Shown here: positions 18,294 through 27,892 of the stretch, one piece after another
Numbering within the stretch: position 1 is the stretch's first letter
Layout of the letters: the number at the start of each line of letters is the position of its first letter
Assembly: GCF_014863355.1 (NCBI RefSeq)
Contig: NZ_JACZEP010000001.1
Coordinates: 1,178,001 to 1,242,000, forward strand
DNA: 64,000 nucleotides
DNA from: Aminobacter carboxidus
Lineage (GTDB): Bacteria > Pseudomonadota > Alphaproteobacteria > Rhizobiales > Rhizobiaceae
Direction: 5' to 3'
Position numbers and translations under genes: made by a program
Notes under the pieces: model-generated
Seen by the model: the letters and a program-made list of their open reading frames with translations, nothing else
Databases searched by the model: none
What the model was told of the DNA's origin: nothing

Positions 18294-19778
18294 ATGTCTA
18301 ACAGTACTCATCCTGTGGACGAGGTGCTTCCAGCGCCTCGCCTAGCCGCGCTCGGCATCCAGCATGTGCTGGTCATGTATGCCGGTGCAATCGCGGTACC
18401 GCTCATCATCGGACGGGCCCTGAAGCTCGATCCGGAGCAGGTCGCCTTCCTGATCTCGGCTGATCTTTTCGTCTGCGGCCTCGTCACCATCATCCAATCC
18501 TTCGGCGCCACTCAATGGTTCGGCATCAAGTTGCCGGTCATGATGGGCGTCACCTTCGCCGCCGTCGGCCCGATGGTCGCCATGGCCAACGCCAATCAAG
18601 GCCCCGATGGCGCCCGCATGATCTTCGGCGCCATCATAGGTGCTGGCATCGTGGCTTTCCTGATCGCGCCGCTGGTCAGCCGCATGCTCAGGTTCTTTCC
18701 GCCCGTTGTCACCGGCACCATCATCGTTGTCATCGGCGCATCGCTGATGCGCATCGGCATCAACTGGATCTTTGGCAATCCTTTCGGCCCGACCGCGCCA
18801 AGGCTCGTTGCGCCCGAGCATGCCGAATGGCTGAAGGCGGTGACCGACATGGCTGCGGCCACCGGCTCCACCATCCCGCCGATCCCGGCCAAGCTGGCGC
18901 TCGCCGCGACCGCGCCGAACGCCGCTTATGCGCCGCTTGTCAATGTCGGCATTTCAGCGGTCGTGCTGGCCTCGATCCTGATCATCGCCAGGTTCGGCAA
19001 GGGCTTTTTGGCCAACATCGCCGTGTTGCTCGGCATCGTCATTGGCGGTGTGCTGACGGCGTCGCTCGGCATGATGCATTTTGACAAGGTGGCGTCCGCC
19101 GGCTGGTTCGAACTGATCACGCCGTTTCGCTTCGGCATGCCGATCTTCGACCCGATTCTCATCGTCACGATGGTGCTGGTGATGATCGTGGTGATGATCG
19201 AATCGACCGGCATGTTTTTGGCACTTGGTGACATGACGGGCAGAAAGGTGACCCAGCCGATGCTTTCGGCTGGCCTGCGCACCGACGGTCTCGGCACCAT
19301 CATCGGCGGCCTGTTCAACACCTTTCCGTACACCAGCTTCTCGCAGAATGTCGGTCTTGTCGGCGTCACCGGCGTCAAGAGCCGCTTCGTCTGCGTTGCT
19401 GGCGGCGTGATCCTGCTGATCCTGGGACTGGTGCCCAAGATGGGTGCATTGGTCGAAGCGCTTCCGACCGTGGTGCTGGGCGGTGCAGGACTGGTGATGT
19501 TCGGCATGGTGGCGGCGACAGGCATCCGCATCCTGTCCAATGTCGACTTCAAGACCAACCGCAACAATTTGTTCGTGGTCGCGGTTTCCATCGGCTTCGG
19601 CATGATCCCGCTCGTCGCCCCCGACTTCAAGATGTGGATGCCGCACGACATCCATCCGCTGATCGAGTCGGGCATCCTTCTGGCGTCGGTTTCGGCGGTG
19701 GTGCTGAACGCCTTCTTCAACGGCACCAAGGCCAATGAGGCCGAGATCCGCGAAGCGGCGATGGCATCAGAGGCATAG
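18294..19778 (+). CDS. Nucleobase:cation symporter-2 family permease (xanthine/urate/uracil type)
   Basis: Proton-coupled purine or pyrimidine importer of the inner membrane. 494 residues with about 12-14 hydrophobic segments. The NAT signature is FSQNVGLVGVTGVKSR, and the conserved acidic position is in MIVVMIESTGMFLALGDM. The ELPTV-like end of the family reads EALPTVVLGGAGLVMFGMV. Purine (xanthine or uric acid) transport is more likely than uracil, judging from the QNVG-x-x-x-x-TG-x-KSR variant, but this is inference. An AGGGG lies upstream of the ATG. It is divergent from xthA and monocistronic. Confidence 0.88.
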   Translation: MSNSTHPVDEVLPAPRLAALGIQHVLVMYAGAIAVPLIIGRALKLDPEQVAFLISADLFVCGLVTIIQSFGATQWFGIKLPVMMGVTFAAVGPMVAMANANQGPDGARMIFGAIIGAGIVAFLIAPLVSRMLRFFPPVVTGTIIVVIGASLMRIGINWIFGNPFGPTAPRLVAPEHAEWLKAVTDMAAATGSTIPPIPAKLALAATAPNAAYAPLVNVGISAVVLASILIIARFGKGFLANIAVLLGIVIGGVLTASLGMMHFDKVASAGWFELITPFRFGMPIFDPILIVTMVLVMIVVMIESTGMFLALGDMTGRKVTQPMLSAGLRTDGLGTIIGGLFNTFPYTSFSQNVGLVGVTGVKSRFVCVAGGVILLILGLVPKMGALVEALPTVVLGGAGLVMFGMVAATGIRILSNVDFKTNRNNLFVVAVSIGFGMIPLVAPDFKMWMPHDIHPLIESGILLASVSAVVLNAFFNGTKANEAEIREAAMASEA

Positions 19779-19801
19779 CGCTGGCTACTTGAAACAAGGC
19801 G

Positions 19802-19824
19802 AGGGCCCCGCGAGGGGCCCTTTG
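19802..19824 (+). terminator. Terminator between converging permease and acetyltransferase genes
   Basis: AGGGCCCC, loop GCGA, GGGGCCCT followed by TTTG; the symmetric stem could serve both converging transcripts. Confidence 0.65.
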
Positions 19825-19828
19825 CAAT

Positions 19829-20314
19829 TCAGGCGTCCAGCCGATGAACGTAGAACTTGGTGTCGACAAACACGACCGGGAAGCTTGCCGGAAGGTCTGA
19901 CCTGGCCACCTCTGCAAAGCCGTTCTTCTCGTAGAAGCGATGGGCGGCAAGGAACCTGTCGGTCGTCCCGAGATAGACCGCCCGAATGCCGCGTTCGCGT
20001 GCCGTGGCGAGCAAAACACCCAGCAGCTTCGCGGCGGTTCCATGCTCGTGGCCACGCCATTCGGCTGCGACGAACATCTTGCGCAAGGCGGCGAGCCCAG
20101 CGCCGATGTCGACGAGGCCGATCGTTCCGACGATCCTGCCATCGGCCTCGGCGACCCAGAATTCACCGAGATCACGCTGGTAGAACTCCGGGATTATCCG
20201 CAGGTCTGGCTGGTCGTCGACAGTGACGTCAAAGCCGAATTCGTCTCGCTGGATGGGCAGGATGACGTTCACCACGGCACCGAAGTCACGCGGTTCAAAT
20301 CGACGGATCTGCAT
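19829..20314 (-). CDS. GNAT family N-acetyltransferase
   Basis: 161 residues. The acetyl-CoA binding motif A is KMFVAAEWRGHEHGTAAKLL, and motif B has YEKNGFAEV near the end. The acceptor is unknown. ATG 20314 (MQIRRFEPRD) is preceded by AAGGGAAACAGC, whereas an extended start at 20419 reads unlike the family. It lies downstream of the VOC gene on the same strand, with an 88-base gap, so co-transcription is possible. Confidence 0.85.
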   Translation of the reverse strand: MQIRRFEPRDFGAVVNVILPIQRDEFGFDVTVDDQPDLRIIPEFYQRDLGEFWVAEADGRIVGTIGLVDIGAGLAALRKMFVAAEWRGHEHGTAAKLLGVLLATARERGIRAVYLGTTDRFLAAHRFYEKNGFAEVARSDLPASFPVVFVDTKFYVHRLDA

Positions 20315-20402
20315 GCTGTTTCCCTTATGCTCAGAATCTTTGAACGCCTGGGGGCAGCGGCGCATCGCGACGAGATGGAATGGTTCGGAGGAAGGCGCAA
20401 GC

Positions 20403-20780
20403 CTATCTGCGCTCGACAAGACCGATGGTGTTGCCTGCCGGATCCTTCAGGAATGCCATCCATTCAGATTCGCCAGCGGGCCCGAACTCGCCCGCCGCAT
20501 CGCGATGGACGAGCGTGGGCGCGGTGGTAAACGCCACGCCATTGTCGGATGCGATTTCGTAGAAGGAGTCGAGGTCGTCTATGTCGAGATAGACTGTCGC
20601 CTGGGGGATGCCGCCGGTGAAGAACAGCCTGACGCCGCCGACGACGATGAAGGCGATGCCGGGCGGGTCGTAGCGGGCATGTACGGGCAGACCGAGGACA
20701 TCGAGCCAGAAGGCGAGCGTCGCGTCGATGTCGCGACCGGCCGCAAGCGCCACCTGACGGAGCGCTTGCGGCCTGCGCAT
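20403..20780 (-). CDS. VOC (glyoxalase/bleomycin resistance) superfamily protein
   Basis: 125 residues with one pair of beta-alpha-beta-beta-beta modules: FWLDVLGLPVHARYD in the first half and VYLDIDDLDSFYEIASDNG, FLKDPAGNTIGLVE in the second. The last is the usual metal-ligand end. Members include lyases, dioxygenases and antibiotic-binding proteins; the activity here cannot be assigned. It starts two bases after the erpA stop, so it is probably in the same operon. Confidence 0.85.
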   Translation of the reverse strand: MRRPQALRQVALAAGRDIDATLAFWLDVLGLPVHARYDPPGIAFIVVGGVRLFFTGGIPQATVYLDIDDLDSFYEIASDNGVAFTTAPTLVHRDAAGEFGPAGESEWMAFLKDPAGNTIGLVERR

Positions 20781-20782
20781 GG

Positions 20783-21130
20783 CTAGATGGAGAAACTGGT
20801 GCCGCAGCCGCAGCCGGCGACCGCGTTGGGGTTCTTGATCTGGAACGACTGGCCCATCAGGTCGTCGACGAAATCGACGACTGAGCCGCCCATGTAGACG
20901 AGCGACAGGTCATCGACCAGCAACGTCGCGCCGTCGCGCTCGATGGCCACGTCATCGTCATTGCGGCCGTCGACGAGGTCGAACTTGTAGGAAAAGCCGG
21001 AGCAGCCGCCGCCTTCGACCGAAATTCGCAGCGCGATCTTGCCCGGATCGCCGGCGACGATCTTAGCTATCCGCTTCGCGGCGGCTTCGGTCATGTCGAC
21101 CTTCATGGCAGTCTTGGCATCAGCGCCCAT
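20783..21130 (-). CDS. erpA: A-type iron-sulfur carrier (ErpA/IscA family)
   Basis: Delivers Fe-S clusters to target proteins. 115 residues with the three conserved cysteines Cys43 (GGGCSGF), Cys107 and Cys109 ([10 protein letters not shown]). The GCSGF-Y-KF signature is present. ATG 21130 has AAGGTG upstream and is preferred over a GTG nine bases earlier. It is divergent from dgt across 71 bases, an arrangement I recall as common in rhizobia. Confidence 0.93.
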   Translation of the reverse strand: MGADAKTAMKVDMTEAAAKRIAKIVAGDPGKIALRISVEGGGCSGFSYKFDLVDGRNDDDVAIERDGATLLVDDLSLVYMGGSVVDFVDDLMGQSFQIKNPNAVAGCGCGTSFSI

Positions 21131-21201
21131 CGGCGTCACCTTGCTTTCGGTTTCTTATGATAGGTATGAAGCCACCTGGGGCAAGTCAACAGGTGGGGAG
21201 T

Positions 21202-22422
21202 ATGGCAGGCGAACGGCAACTTGGCGATATCGGCTTCGGCTACCGGCCGCGCGCCGCCTATGCCTGCGACCCCGCACGGTCGCGCGGGCGCCTGTTTGAC
21301 GAGGTCGAGAGCCCGACGCGCACGCCGTTCCAGCGCGACCGCGACCGCATCATCCATTCGACAGCCTTTCGCCGCCTCAAGCACAAGACGCAAGTGTTTG
21401 TGGCGCATGAGGGCGATCATTTCCGCACCCGGCTGACACACACCATCGAAGTCGCCCAGATTGCCCGCGCTTTGGCGCGCGCCTTGCGCTGCGACGAAGA
21501 TCTCGCCGAGGCAATCGCTCTGGTCCATGATTTCGGCCACACGCCTTTCGGCCATACCGGCGAAGACGCGCTCAACGAAAAGATGGCGGCCTGGGGCGGC
21601 TTCGACCACAACGCCCAGTCGCTGCGCGTGGTGACACGGCTCGAAAGCCGCTACGCCGAGTTCGACGGCCTCAACCTGACCTGGGAAACGCTGGAGGGGC
21701 TGGTCAAGCATAATGGCCCGCTGACCGATGCCGCCGGCAAGGGCCTGAAAGGCCCGGTGCCGCAGGCGATCCGCGATTATTCCGAACTGCATGACCTCGA
21801 ACTCGACCGCTTCGCCAGCCTGGAAGCGCAATGCGCGGCGATTGCCGACGATATCGCCTACAACACCCATGACATCGACGATGGGTTACGCGCCGGCCTC
21901 TTGACGCTCGACATGCTCGACGGTGTCGGCCTGCCGGCGCAGATTTTGCGCGGCGTGCGCGAGCGCTACCCCGCGCTCGACGCGATGCGCACCGGCCACG
22001 AGCTGATGCGGCGGCAGATCACCATCTTCGTCGAGGACGTGATTTCCACCGCCACCGCACGGATCGCCCTTCTGGCGCCGCAGAGTGCCGACGAGGTGAG
22101 GGCGGCGGGCGAGGCGATGGTGACCTTCTCGGAGCAGATGGCTGCGTCGGAGAAGGAGCTCAAGGCCTTTTTGTACCGCAACATGTACCGCCATTCCGAA
22201 GTGATGCGGGTGCGGGCCGATGCCGACAAGATCGTGCGCGATCTTTTTGACGTCTATTTCGCGGATCCGCGTGCCATGCCGGAAGGCTGGCGTGAGGGGC
22301 TCGATCGGGCAGAGGACCGCATCAAGGCGCGCGCCGTCGCCGACTTTCTGGCCGGCATGACCGACACTTATGCGATCAAGGAACACCGGCGCTTGTTTGA
22401 CCATACGCCCGATTTGAGTTAG
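21202..22422 (+). CDS. dgt: Deoxyguanosinetriphosphate triphosphohydrolase-like protein
   Basis: HD-domain dNTPase that removes triphosphate from dNTPs. 406 residues. The metal site is visible as His80 (RLTHTIEV) and His109-Asp110 ([16 protein letters not shown]), with a later Asp in [13 protein letters not shown]. The N-terminus has the family's R[31 protein letters not shown] block. The ATG at 21202 is chosen because upstream codons do not fit the family. argS follows 62 bases downstream. Confidence 0.92.
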   Translation: MAGERQLGDIGFGYRPRAAYACDPARSRGRLFDEVESPTRTPFQRDRDRIIHSTAFRRLKHKTQVFVAHEGDHFRTRLTHTIEVAQIARALARALRCDEDLAEAIALVHDFGHTPFGHTGEDALNEKMAAWGGFDHNAQSLRVVTRLESRYAEFDGLNLTWETLEGLVKHNGPLTDAAGKGLKGPVPQAIRDYSELHDLELDRFASLEAQCAAIADDIAYNTHDIDDGLRAGLLTLDMLDGVGLPAQILRGVRERYPALDAMRTGHELMRRQITIFVEDVISTATARIALLAPQSADEVRAAGEAMVTFSEQMAASEKELKAFLYRNMYRHSEVMRVRADADKIVRDLFDVYFADPRAMPEGWREGLDRAEDRIKARAVADFLAGMTDTYAIKEHRRLFDHTPDLS

Positions 22423-22484
22423 GCCGAGCGAAATTTCCGGCATATTTTGCCGGTTGCCATGCAATGCCAGCCAGAGCCGAGCAC

Positions 22485-24242
22485 ATGAACATTTTCGCCG
22501 ATTTCAGCGAGCGGATTACCAAAGCCGTCGAAGCGCTTGAATTGACTCCAAAAGATGGCGGTGCACTCGACCTGACACGCATTGCCGTCGAGCCGCCGCG
22601 CGACGCCACCCATGGCGATCTCGCGACCAACGCGGCGATGGTGCTGGCGAAGCCGACCGGGCAGAACCCGCGCGCGCTGGCTGAACGGCTGGTCGCCGAG
22701 CTCGCCAAGGACGCCGACGTGGTCAAGGCCGAGGTTGCAGGCCCAGGCTTCGTCAACCTCAAGCTCAAGGATGCGTTCTGGCAGAAGCATTTGGCCGACC
22801 TTCTGTCGCGCGGCACCGAATATGGCCGCTCCGGCTACGGCAACAAGAAGCGCGTCAATGTCGAATATGTCTCGGCCAATCCGACCGGGCCGATGCATGT
22901 CGGCCATTGCCGCGGTGCGGTTGTCGGCGATGCGCTGGCCAACATCTTGGGCTTTGCCGGCTACGACGTGACCAAGGAATATTACATCAACGACGCCGGC
23001 GTGCAGATCGACGTGCTCGGCCGCTCGGTGATGCTGCGTTATCGCGAGGCACTTGGCGATGAGATCGGCGAGATCCCGGCGGGGCTTTATCCCGGCGACT
23101 ATCTCGTGCCGGTCGGCCAGTCGCTGGCCAAGGAATTCGGCCGCGACCTGCTGCAAAAGCCCGAGGATGAGGCGCTTTCCATCATCAAGGACCGCACCAT
23201 CGACGCGATGATGGTGATGATCCGCGAGGACCTGGCGCTGCTCAATGTGCGCCACGAGGTGTTCTTCTCCGAACGCACGCTGCATGAAGACAACGCCAAG
23301 GCGATCCGCTCGGCGATCAGCGACCTGACGCTGAAGGGCCACATCTACAAGGGCAAGCTGCCGCCGCCCAAGGGCGAAAAGCCCGACGATTGGGAAGACC
23401 GCGAACAGACCTTGTTCCGCTCGACCGAGGTCGGCGATGATATGGATCGCCCGCTGGTCAAGTCGGACGGCGCCTTCACCTATTTCGCAGCCGACGTCGC
23501 CTATCTCAAGGACAAGGTCGACCGCGGCTTCGAGGAACTGGTGTTCGTGCTCGGCGCCGATCATGGCGGCTACGTCAAGCGCATGGAAGCGCTGGCGCGT
23601 GCCGTGACCGACGGTGCGGTCAAGCTTGATGTGCTGCTGTGCCAACTGGTCAAGCTGTTCCGCGATGGCGAGCCGGTGCGCATGTCGAAGCGGGCAGGGG
23701 AATTTATCACCTTGCGTGAGGTCGTCGAGGAAGTCGGTCGCGATGCGATTCGCTTCATGATGCTCTATCGCAAGAGCGATGCGCCGCTGGATTTCGATTT
23801 TGCCAAGGTGACCGAGCAGTCCAAGGACAATCCGGTGTTCTACGTGCAATACGCATCTGCGCGCTGCCACTCGGTGTTCAGGCAGGCGAAGGAGCAGCTC
23901 GGCCAAGCAGAATTCGCACGCCCCGGCCTGATCGGTGCTGTCGAAAGGCTTACCGACGAAGGCGAGATCGCTATCGTCAAGAAGCTCGCCGAGTATCCGC
24001 GCCTGATCGAGTCGGCTGCGCAGTCGATGGAGCCGCACAGGCTGGCGTTCTACCTCTACGACCTCGCAAGCACCTTCCACGGACATTGGAATCGCGGCAC
24101 CGACAACCATGACTTACGGTTTGTTAAGGTTAACGATCCAGAATTGACCTATGCCAGACTCGGGCTGGTGCAGGCTGTTTCGGACGTTTTGACGTCAGGC
24201 CTGGCGTTGATCGGAGCGGATGCTCCGACCGAAATGCGCTAG
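22485..24242 (+). CDS. argS: Arginyl-tRNA synthetase
   Basis: Class I synthetase charging tRNA-Arg. 585 residues. The N-terminal Arg-tRNA synthetase domain (residues 1-95) is followed by the HIGH motif HVGH at 138-141 ([11 protein letters not shown]). The KMSKS equivalent is RMSKRAGEF, and the C-terminal DALR-type anticodon domain begins at about 470 ([14 protein letters not shown]). ATG 22485 (MNIFADF) is the family start. It precedes the SPOR gene by 106 bases, as in other rhizobia. Confidence 0.96.
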   Translation: MNIFADFSERITKAVEALELTPKDGGALDLTRIAVEPPRDATHGDLATNAAMVLAKPTGQNPRALAERLVAELAKDADVVKAEVAGPGFVNLKLKDAFWQKHLADLLSRGTEYGRSGYGNKKRVNVEYVSANPTGPMHVGHCRGAVVGDALANILGFAGYDVTKEYYINDAGVQIDVLGRSVMLRYREALGDEIGEIPAGLYPGDYLVPVGQSLAKEFGRDLLQKPEDEALSIIKDRTIDAMMVMIREDLALLNVRHEVFFSERTLHEDNAKAIRSAISDLTLKGHIYKGKLPPPKGEKPDDWEDREQTLFRSTEVGDDMDRPLVKSDGAFTYFAADVAYLKDKVDRGFEELVFVLGADHGGYVKRMEALARAVTDGAVKLDVLLCQLVKLFRDGEPVRMSKRAGEFITLREVVEEVGRDAIRFMMLYRKSDAPLDFDFAKVTEQSKDNPVFYVQYASARCHSVFRQAKEQLGQAEFARPGLIGAVERLTDEGEIAIVKKLAEYPRLIESAAQSMEPHRLAFYLYDLASTFHGHWNRGTDNHDLRFVKVNDPELTYARLGLVQAVSDVLTSGLALIGADAPTEMR

Positions 24243-24348
24243 GTTTTCCGGAGCTGAATGTCACCTTTTGCCCACATTGCGCTGGTAAGGGCCAACCTTA
24301 CGCGACGTTCATTGCGTCCGAAAAAAGTGCGAGAGTTCGGGAAAAAGA

Positions 24349-27300
24349 ATGGCAGACAGAACCCAGCTGAAGATCGCAGACAAGAATGATTTCGCCGACG
24401 AAGATCCCTTCGCCGAATTGACGAGGATCATGGGCTTCGATCCGCGCCAGCCAGTGGTGCGCCAGGATGTTGGCGCCCCCGCTGACCGCGTCGAGCCGAC
24501 TGTTGACGACGACTTTGGCATTGATCTGGAAAAGGAACTGCTTGGCGAATTGGCTGGCGACGATCTCCTCGCCGAGCCGGAGCAAACTGCACCAGCAGTT
24601 TACGTCGAGGCCGATGAGCCCGTCGCTTACGCGCCCGTAGAAGCACCCGTTGCCTATACGCCGGCTGACGATCGCGACCATGAGCCGGAATTTGCTTCCG
24701 CTGCGTCGTTCGACGATGCGGTTGCTGCAAGCTTCGAGGATTTTTCGCTCGAGGACGAACTGCTTCGCTCCGAGGAGCCGGCTTATGCCGCAGCGCCTGC
24801 CTACGAACCGGCGCCTGAAGTCAATTTTGCCCCGGAGCCTGCCTTCGCGTCCGAGCCAGCTTTTGCGCCCGAACCCGATTTCGACGATGCGGTCGCTGCG
24901 TCCTTCGAGCAGGACTTCGCGATGGAAGACGAGCTGCTGGCGGCCGAGGAGCCTGCCGAGCAGATCGCAACACCGGTTGCTTATGCCGCTTCGAGCGAGG
25001 TCGATCTCGATGCCGAATTCGACATTGCCCTTGCCGATGTCGACATGAATTTCGCGGCTGTCGAAGAAGAAACCTATGAAGCCGAGGCCGACGATCAACT
25101 GACGCTCAGCGACTACCAGCCGGCCCAGCCCGAGGTCGCGTTCTCGCAGGCCGATCTTGTCGAGGAGCCGCAAGCGGCTGCCGCACCTGTCGCGCAGGCC
25201 GAAGAATATGACGAGTTCGAGCGCCGCCTGCAGGACGCGCTGCGCGACGAAGAGCCGGCCTATGAAGCTGCCGTTGCCTATCAGGAACCGGCTTTTGAGC
25301 CGGTGATCGAAGCGCCGGTCCATGAACCCGAGGTCGCTCAGGTTGCCGCCGTCGAGGACACCAGCCTCGAAGACGAACTGAATGCGCTGCTCGGCAACAT
25401 GAGCAGCCAGGCCAAGGCTTTGTCCGAGCCAGTGCCGCTGCGCGTCGTCGAGCCGATCGCTGTCGAACCCGAGCCGACATTCGCAAGCTCGCTGTGGGCG
25501 CCCGAGCAGCCTGCCGAGGAACCGGTGCAGTCCTATGAAGACACCGACTATGCGTCGTCCTACGACGCGCCGGTCGAGGAGTTCGTAACCGCCGAGGAAG
25601 CGGCTCCCATCCTGGCTGATGCCGGCTATTCCGAGCCGAGCTACGATCATCAGGCCGACATTGATGTCAGCTTCGACGACGACGCCTTCGACATGGCGCT
25701 TGAGCGCAGTGCCGTGGCTGAAGTCGCAGCACCCGCAGTTGCCGTTGTCGCAGCCGCTGCTGTAGCAGCCCCGATGCGGCCGCTTGCTGCCTCGCGCTAC
25801 GAGCAGGCCCGTAGCTGGGGTCTGGGCACGCCGGTTGCGCCGCGCGTCGCAGCACCTGTCGTAGCCGCCCAGTCGAGCTACCAGCCGGAAGCGATCGAGA
25901 AGCCTGATGCCTATGTGCCGGTGGCGCCGACCTATATGCCGCAAGCCGAGCCCGAGGCCTATGTGCCCGAAGCTTATGCACAGCAGGCTGAACCCGAGGC
26001 ATATGCGCAGGCAGATCCTGCCGTAGACGATCTGGAAGCCGAGCTTTTCGCTGCCGTGTCGTCCTTCGACGATGCGCCCGATATCGAGACCGTCGACGTG
26101 CCGGAAAAGGCAGTCGCGCTTGCCGACGACCTCGACATTCCTGAACTGTCGTTCGAGGACGATGCGCCGCCGGCGCCGGCCTATGACGATCTCGACGGCG
26201 AATTCTCGAACCTGATGAACGAGATGAATGCGCCTGAGGCAAGCAAGCAACTCGGGTCGACCAACTATGAGTCGAACCCCTACGCCACCGGCTTTGACCG
26301 CAAGACTTTGCGCGATGGCGATGTTTCGCAGCCGATCGAACTGGCAGGTGCTGCCGCAGCGGGTGCTGCCGCCATGTATGCCGGCCGCCAGCAGGCCGAC
26401 GACCGTCTGGGTGGCTTCGACCTCGGCGGCATGCAGCACAGCCAGGCAAATGCGCCGCGCCAGCAGGGCCAGGCCGACGAGTTCGACTACGATCCCGATT
26501 TCGACGAGGCGATGGAAGCGCTGCCCGGATCGGCGGCACCCCGTCCGGCGCGTCGCGGCATGATGATTGCCGCAATCGTCGGTGCGGTTGCCGTTGTCGG
26601 TGGCATCGGTGCCTTCGCGCTGTCGTTTGGTGGCGGCGAGGGGGCAGGTGCACCTGTCATCGTCAAGGCCGACGAGAGCCCGATCAAGGTCAAGCCGGAG
26701 AATCCGGGCGGCGCTACCGTGCCGAACCAGGACAGCAAGGTTTATGACCGTGTTGCAGGCGGCTCGACCAACGGTGCCCCGGCACAGGACAAGCTTGTCA
26801 CCAACGCGGAAGAGCCGGTCGACCTCGCGGCGCAGGATGCCGAGGCGAACATGCCTGAAAACATGCCGCTCAATGGAGACGACGTTGCGGCCGAACCGGC
26901 GACCGCGAAGTCGGAAGAGCGCGTCGCCCAGGCACCGCAGGCAGATCAGCCGGATGCGACCACCGAGACCGCTGCTGTCGCCCCTCGCAAGGTCCGCACC
27001 ATGGTGGTGAGGCCAGATGGCACGCTGGTGCCGCGCGAAGAGCCGGCGCCGGCCGCAGTTGCCGCGACCGAGCCGACCGATCCGGCACCGCAGCGTGTTG
27101 CCGAGCCGGCAAGCGAAGCCACCGGCACCGTGCCCGCCCAGCCCGCGCTGGCGCCGGTCGCCAAGCCGGTGCAATCGGCCAATACCCCGTCCACCGCGCC
27201 GATCGCGCCGCAGCGCCCGTCCGAGCAGCCGGTTGATGTCGTTGGCGAGGTCAAGCCTGACCAGGTCGCCGCCGTTGCGCCGTCGGCACCGACGACTGCC

Positions 27301-27552
27301 GCCGCTTCCGGTGCCTGGGCAATGCAGATTGCCTCGCAGCCGAGCGAAGCCGCTGCGAAGTCGACCTATGCCGATCTCGCCCGCCGCTATGGCAGCGTGC
27401 TCAACGGCCGCGAAGTCAGCATCGTCAAGGCCGACATCGCCGGCAAGGGCACGTTCTGGCGCGTTCGCGTGCCGGCTGGCACGCGCAACGACGCGGTCAG
27501 CCTGTGCGAAAGCTACAAGGCCGCTGGCGGCAACTGCTTCGTTTCGAAGTAG
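24349..27552 (+). CDS. Large acidic SPOR-domain membrane protein
   Basis: 1067 residues. Residues 1-735 are a long, very acidic, Pro/Ala-rich and probably disordered region facing the cytoplasm. One membrane helix follows at about 738-760 (MMIAAIVGAVAVVGGIGAFAL), then a Pro-rich periplasmic linker and a C-terminal SPOR domain at about 987-1067 (GAWAMQIASQPSEAAAKSTY, FWRVRVPAG). SPOR domains bind denuded septal glycan, so a role in division or envelope growth is inferred. FDDAVAASFE occurs twice (121-130 and 178-187), each followed by an EDELL motif; related motifs occur at about 60 (LEKELL) and 344 (LEDELN). AGAATG precedes the ATG with little Shine-Dalgarno. Confidence 0.88.
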   Translation: MADRTQLKIADKNDFADEDPFAELTRIMGFDPRQPVVRQDVGAPADRVEPTVDDDFGIDLEKELLGELAGDDLLAEPEQTAPAVYVEADEPVAYAPVEAPVAYTPADDRDHEPEFASAASFDDAVAASFEDFSLEDELLRSEEPAYAAAPAYEPAPEVNFAPEPAFASEPAFAPEPDFDDAVAASFEQDFAMEDELLAAEEPAEQIATPVAYAASSEVDLDAEFDIALADVDMNFAAVEEETYEAEADDQLTLSDYQPAQPEVAFSQADLVEEPQAAAAPVAQAEEYDEFERRLQDALRDEEPAYEAAVAYQEPAFEPVIEAPVHEPEVAQVAAVEDTSLEDELNALLGNMSSQAKALSEPVPLRVVEPIAVEPEPTFASSLWAPEQPAEEPVQSYEDTDYASSYDAPVEEFVTAEEAAPILADAGYSEPSYDHQADIDVSFDDDAFDMALERSAVAEVAAPAVAVVAAAAVAAPMRPLAASRYEQARSWGLGTPVAPRVAAPVVAAQSSYQPEAIEKPDAYVPVAPTYMPQAEPEAYVPEAYAQQAEPEAYAQADPAVDDLEAELFAAVSSFDDAPDIETVDVPEKAVALADDLDIPELSFEDDAPPAPAYDDLDGEFSNLMNEMNAPEASKQLGSTNYESNPYATGFDRKTLRDGDVSQPIELAGAAAAGAAAMYAGRQQADDRLGGFDLGGMQHSQANAPRQQGQADEFDYDPDFDEAMEALPGSAAPRPARRGMMIAAIVGAVAVVGGIGAFALSFGGGEGAGAPVIVKADESPIKVKPENPGGATVPNQDSKVYDRVAGGSTNGAPAQDKLVTNAEEPVDLAAQDAEANMPENMPLNGDDVAAEPATAKSEERVAQAPQADQPDATTETAAVAPRKVRTMVVRPDGTLVPREEPAPAAVAATEPTDPAPQRVAEPASEATGTVPAQPALAPVAKPVQSANTPSTAPIAPQRPSEQPVDVVGEVKPDQVAAVAPSAPTTAAASGAWAMQIASQPSEAAAKSTYADLARRYGSVLNGREVSIVKADIAGKGTFWRVRVPAGTRNDAVSLCESYKAAGGNCFVSK

Positions 27553-27576
27553 GCAAGCCTTACTCAAATCGGAAAG

Positions 27577-27601
27577 CGGCGCAGCCAGGCTGCGCCGTTT
27601 T
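27577..27601 (+). terminator. Rho-independent terminator after the SPOR gene
   Basis: CGGCGCAG (27577-27584), loop CCAGG, CTGCGCCG (27590-27597), then TTTT. Confidence 0.85.
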
Positions 27602-27664
27602 CGTTTTCAGGCCCCGGCAATGCGCAAGATTCTATCGCCGGTCAAAAGGCGCTAAGCTGGCAGC

Positions 27665-27868
27665 ATGACCGAATCACCGCCTGACACGTTGGGGACGCGG
27701 CTTTCTGGGGATTACCGGGCAAAGACCGCGGCAATCCTTGCGGCGGATGCCGAACTTGTCCTTCACTGCAAAATCGCTGGCCACTGCAAAATCGCCGGCA
27801 ACTTGCATGCGCGCGCTGAAACCGTGCCGCAGGCGGAATTCGGACATTATTTCGAGGCAGTTGCATAG
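27665..27868 (+). pseudogene. nagZ: nagZ remnant (beta-N-acetylhexosaminidase, internal deletion)
   Basis: In rhizobia as I recall them, nagZ sits here between the SPOR gene and scpA. What remains is a 67-codon frame. It begins MTES, as many NagZ proteins do, and then jumps to what reads like the NagZ C-terminus: LSGDYRAKTAAILAADAELVLHC, comparable with the family's ALSGxFxxK-x-x-x-LFxAGxDxxLHCNG, then GNLHARAETVP. An imperfect 18-base tandem duplication (CACTGCAAAATCGCTGGC, 27764-27799) inserts six residues. About 260 codons including the active site are missing, so no enzyme can be made. The assignment is by eye and by synteny. Confidence 0.55.
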
Positions 27869-27892
27869 CCTCTCAAGGAGAAGGCACGGATT

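Noticed and set aside
22419-24110. Open frame of 563 codons on the minus strand
   Set aside because: Antisense shadow of argS.
24298-27567. Open frame of 1089 codons on the minus strand
   Set aside because: It lies wholly opposite the SPOR gene. Its length comes from the codon bias of the acidic Ala/Pro/Glu-rich protein; the translation is Arg/Leu/Gly-rich with no domain.
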